A stretch of 6,399 nt of DNA from DASPXY01 sp038227745 (lineage in GTDB: Bacteria > Planctomycetota > Planctomycetia > Gemmatales > Gemmataceae). This document shows, piece after piece, positions 6,278 to 6,399 of the stretch. Position 1 is the stretch's first letter, and the number at the start of each line of letters is the position of its first letter. Made by a program: the position numbers and the translations under genes. Location: assembly GCA_038227745.1 (NCBI GenBank), contig JBBRPS010000619.1:1-6399 (forward strand), read 5' to 3'. The notes under the pieces are model-generated. The model was given only the letters and a program-made list of their open reading frames with translations, made no database searches and had not been told where the DNA came from.

Positions 6278-6399
6278 CGGATGTATACCATATTTCTCAT
6301 AGAGATATAAGCCTCCTCGGAGGGAGGAAATTATTTCACCCCGTGATGGTGGCTGATATCTCCAAGGAAAACACAGTGTACATCCGTTAGGGTGCGGAA
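6254..6399. mobile_element. MITE-like palindromic element with IS1634-type tip, cut by the window edge
   Basis: Arms at 6265-6285 and 6379-6399 are perfect inverted repeats of 21 bp (TTCCGCACCCTAACGGATGT and one more base). Pairing continues inward: the next 28 positions match at 19, including GAGATAT and AGCC. Seven of the nine mismatches are transitions, as expected of an old perfect palindrome that has decayed. The outer tip 6254-6264 continues the match to the IS end at 1040-1060. The right arm should also extend about 11 bases beyond 6399. No coding capacity is seen, and the interior is far more AT-rich than the genes. Expected full size is about 157 bp. The target duplication is not visible. 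Confidence 0.75.
6312..6323. repeat. Small hairpin inside the palindromic element
   Basis: CCTCC (6312-6316) and GGAGG (6319-6323) form a tight hairpin with a 2-base loop, within the left half of the larger palindrome and near its centre. No T run follows, so it is not a clear terminator. Confidence 0.45.

Noticed and set aside
6265..6399. Palindrome as an assembly or chimera artefact at a sequence end
   Set aside because: An inverted-read artefact would give identical arms, but the inner arms differ at 9 of 28 positions and the tip recurs at 1040-1060. The element reaching exactly the window edge still leaves slight doubt.
1..6399. CRISPR array, tRNA or rRNA genes
   Set aside because: No regularly spaced repeats with unique spacers and no recognisable tRNA or rRNA segment were seen on either strand.

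Overview
The window looks like accessory DNA from a GC-rich, signalling-rich bacterium, probably a planctomycete or a neighbouring phylum such as Verrucomicrobiota or Acidobacteriota. This rests on the PknB-type kinase with the GAGGMG loop, the TIR-like domains, the nSTAND1 ATPase and the ParB/Srx-fold protein; no marker gene is present, so the taxonomy is inference. All convincing genes lie on the + strand.

Layout. 1-129: edge sequence I cannot assign. 130-999: decayed remnant of an IS1634-type (IS4 superfamily) transposase. 1040-1060: a terminal-repeat-like sequence, probably the right end of that IS. 1214-2092: a complete stand-alone ParB/Srx-fold DNA-binding protein. 2093-2600: about 0.5 kb of non-coding DNA with a hairpin and a good sigma70-like promoter (TGGACA, 17 bp, TACAAT) that has a palindrome in its spacer. 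2601-5063: an 820-residue protein joining a complete Ser/Thr kinase to a TIR domain, a DUF4062/TIR-like domain and a second TIR-like domain. 5060-6277: an nSTAND1 P-loop ATPase overlapping the kinase stop codon by 4 bp. 6254-6399: a palindromic, MITE-like element that ends the ATPase reading frame and runs off the window.

Main interpretation. The kinase/TIR gene and the nSTAND1 gene form one translationally coupled operon that looks like a two-protein signalling or conflict (defence-like) module: a kinase and TIR-type candidate effector on one chain, and a STAND ATPase switch on the other. The ATPase has lost whatever C-terminal sensor it had, because its last residues and stop codon come from the inserted element. 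The tip of that element matches the IS end at 1040-1060 in 20 of 21 positions in opposite orientation, so the MITE was probably mobilised by an IS1634-type transposase of the kind left as a relic at the other end of the window. The module may therefore be disabled, or its second gene split.
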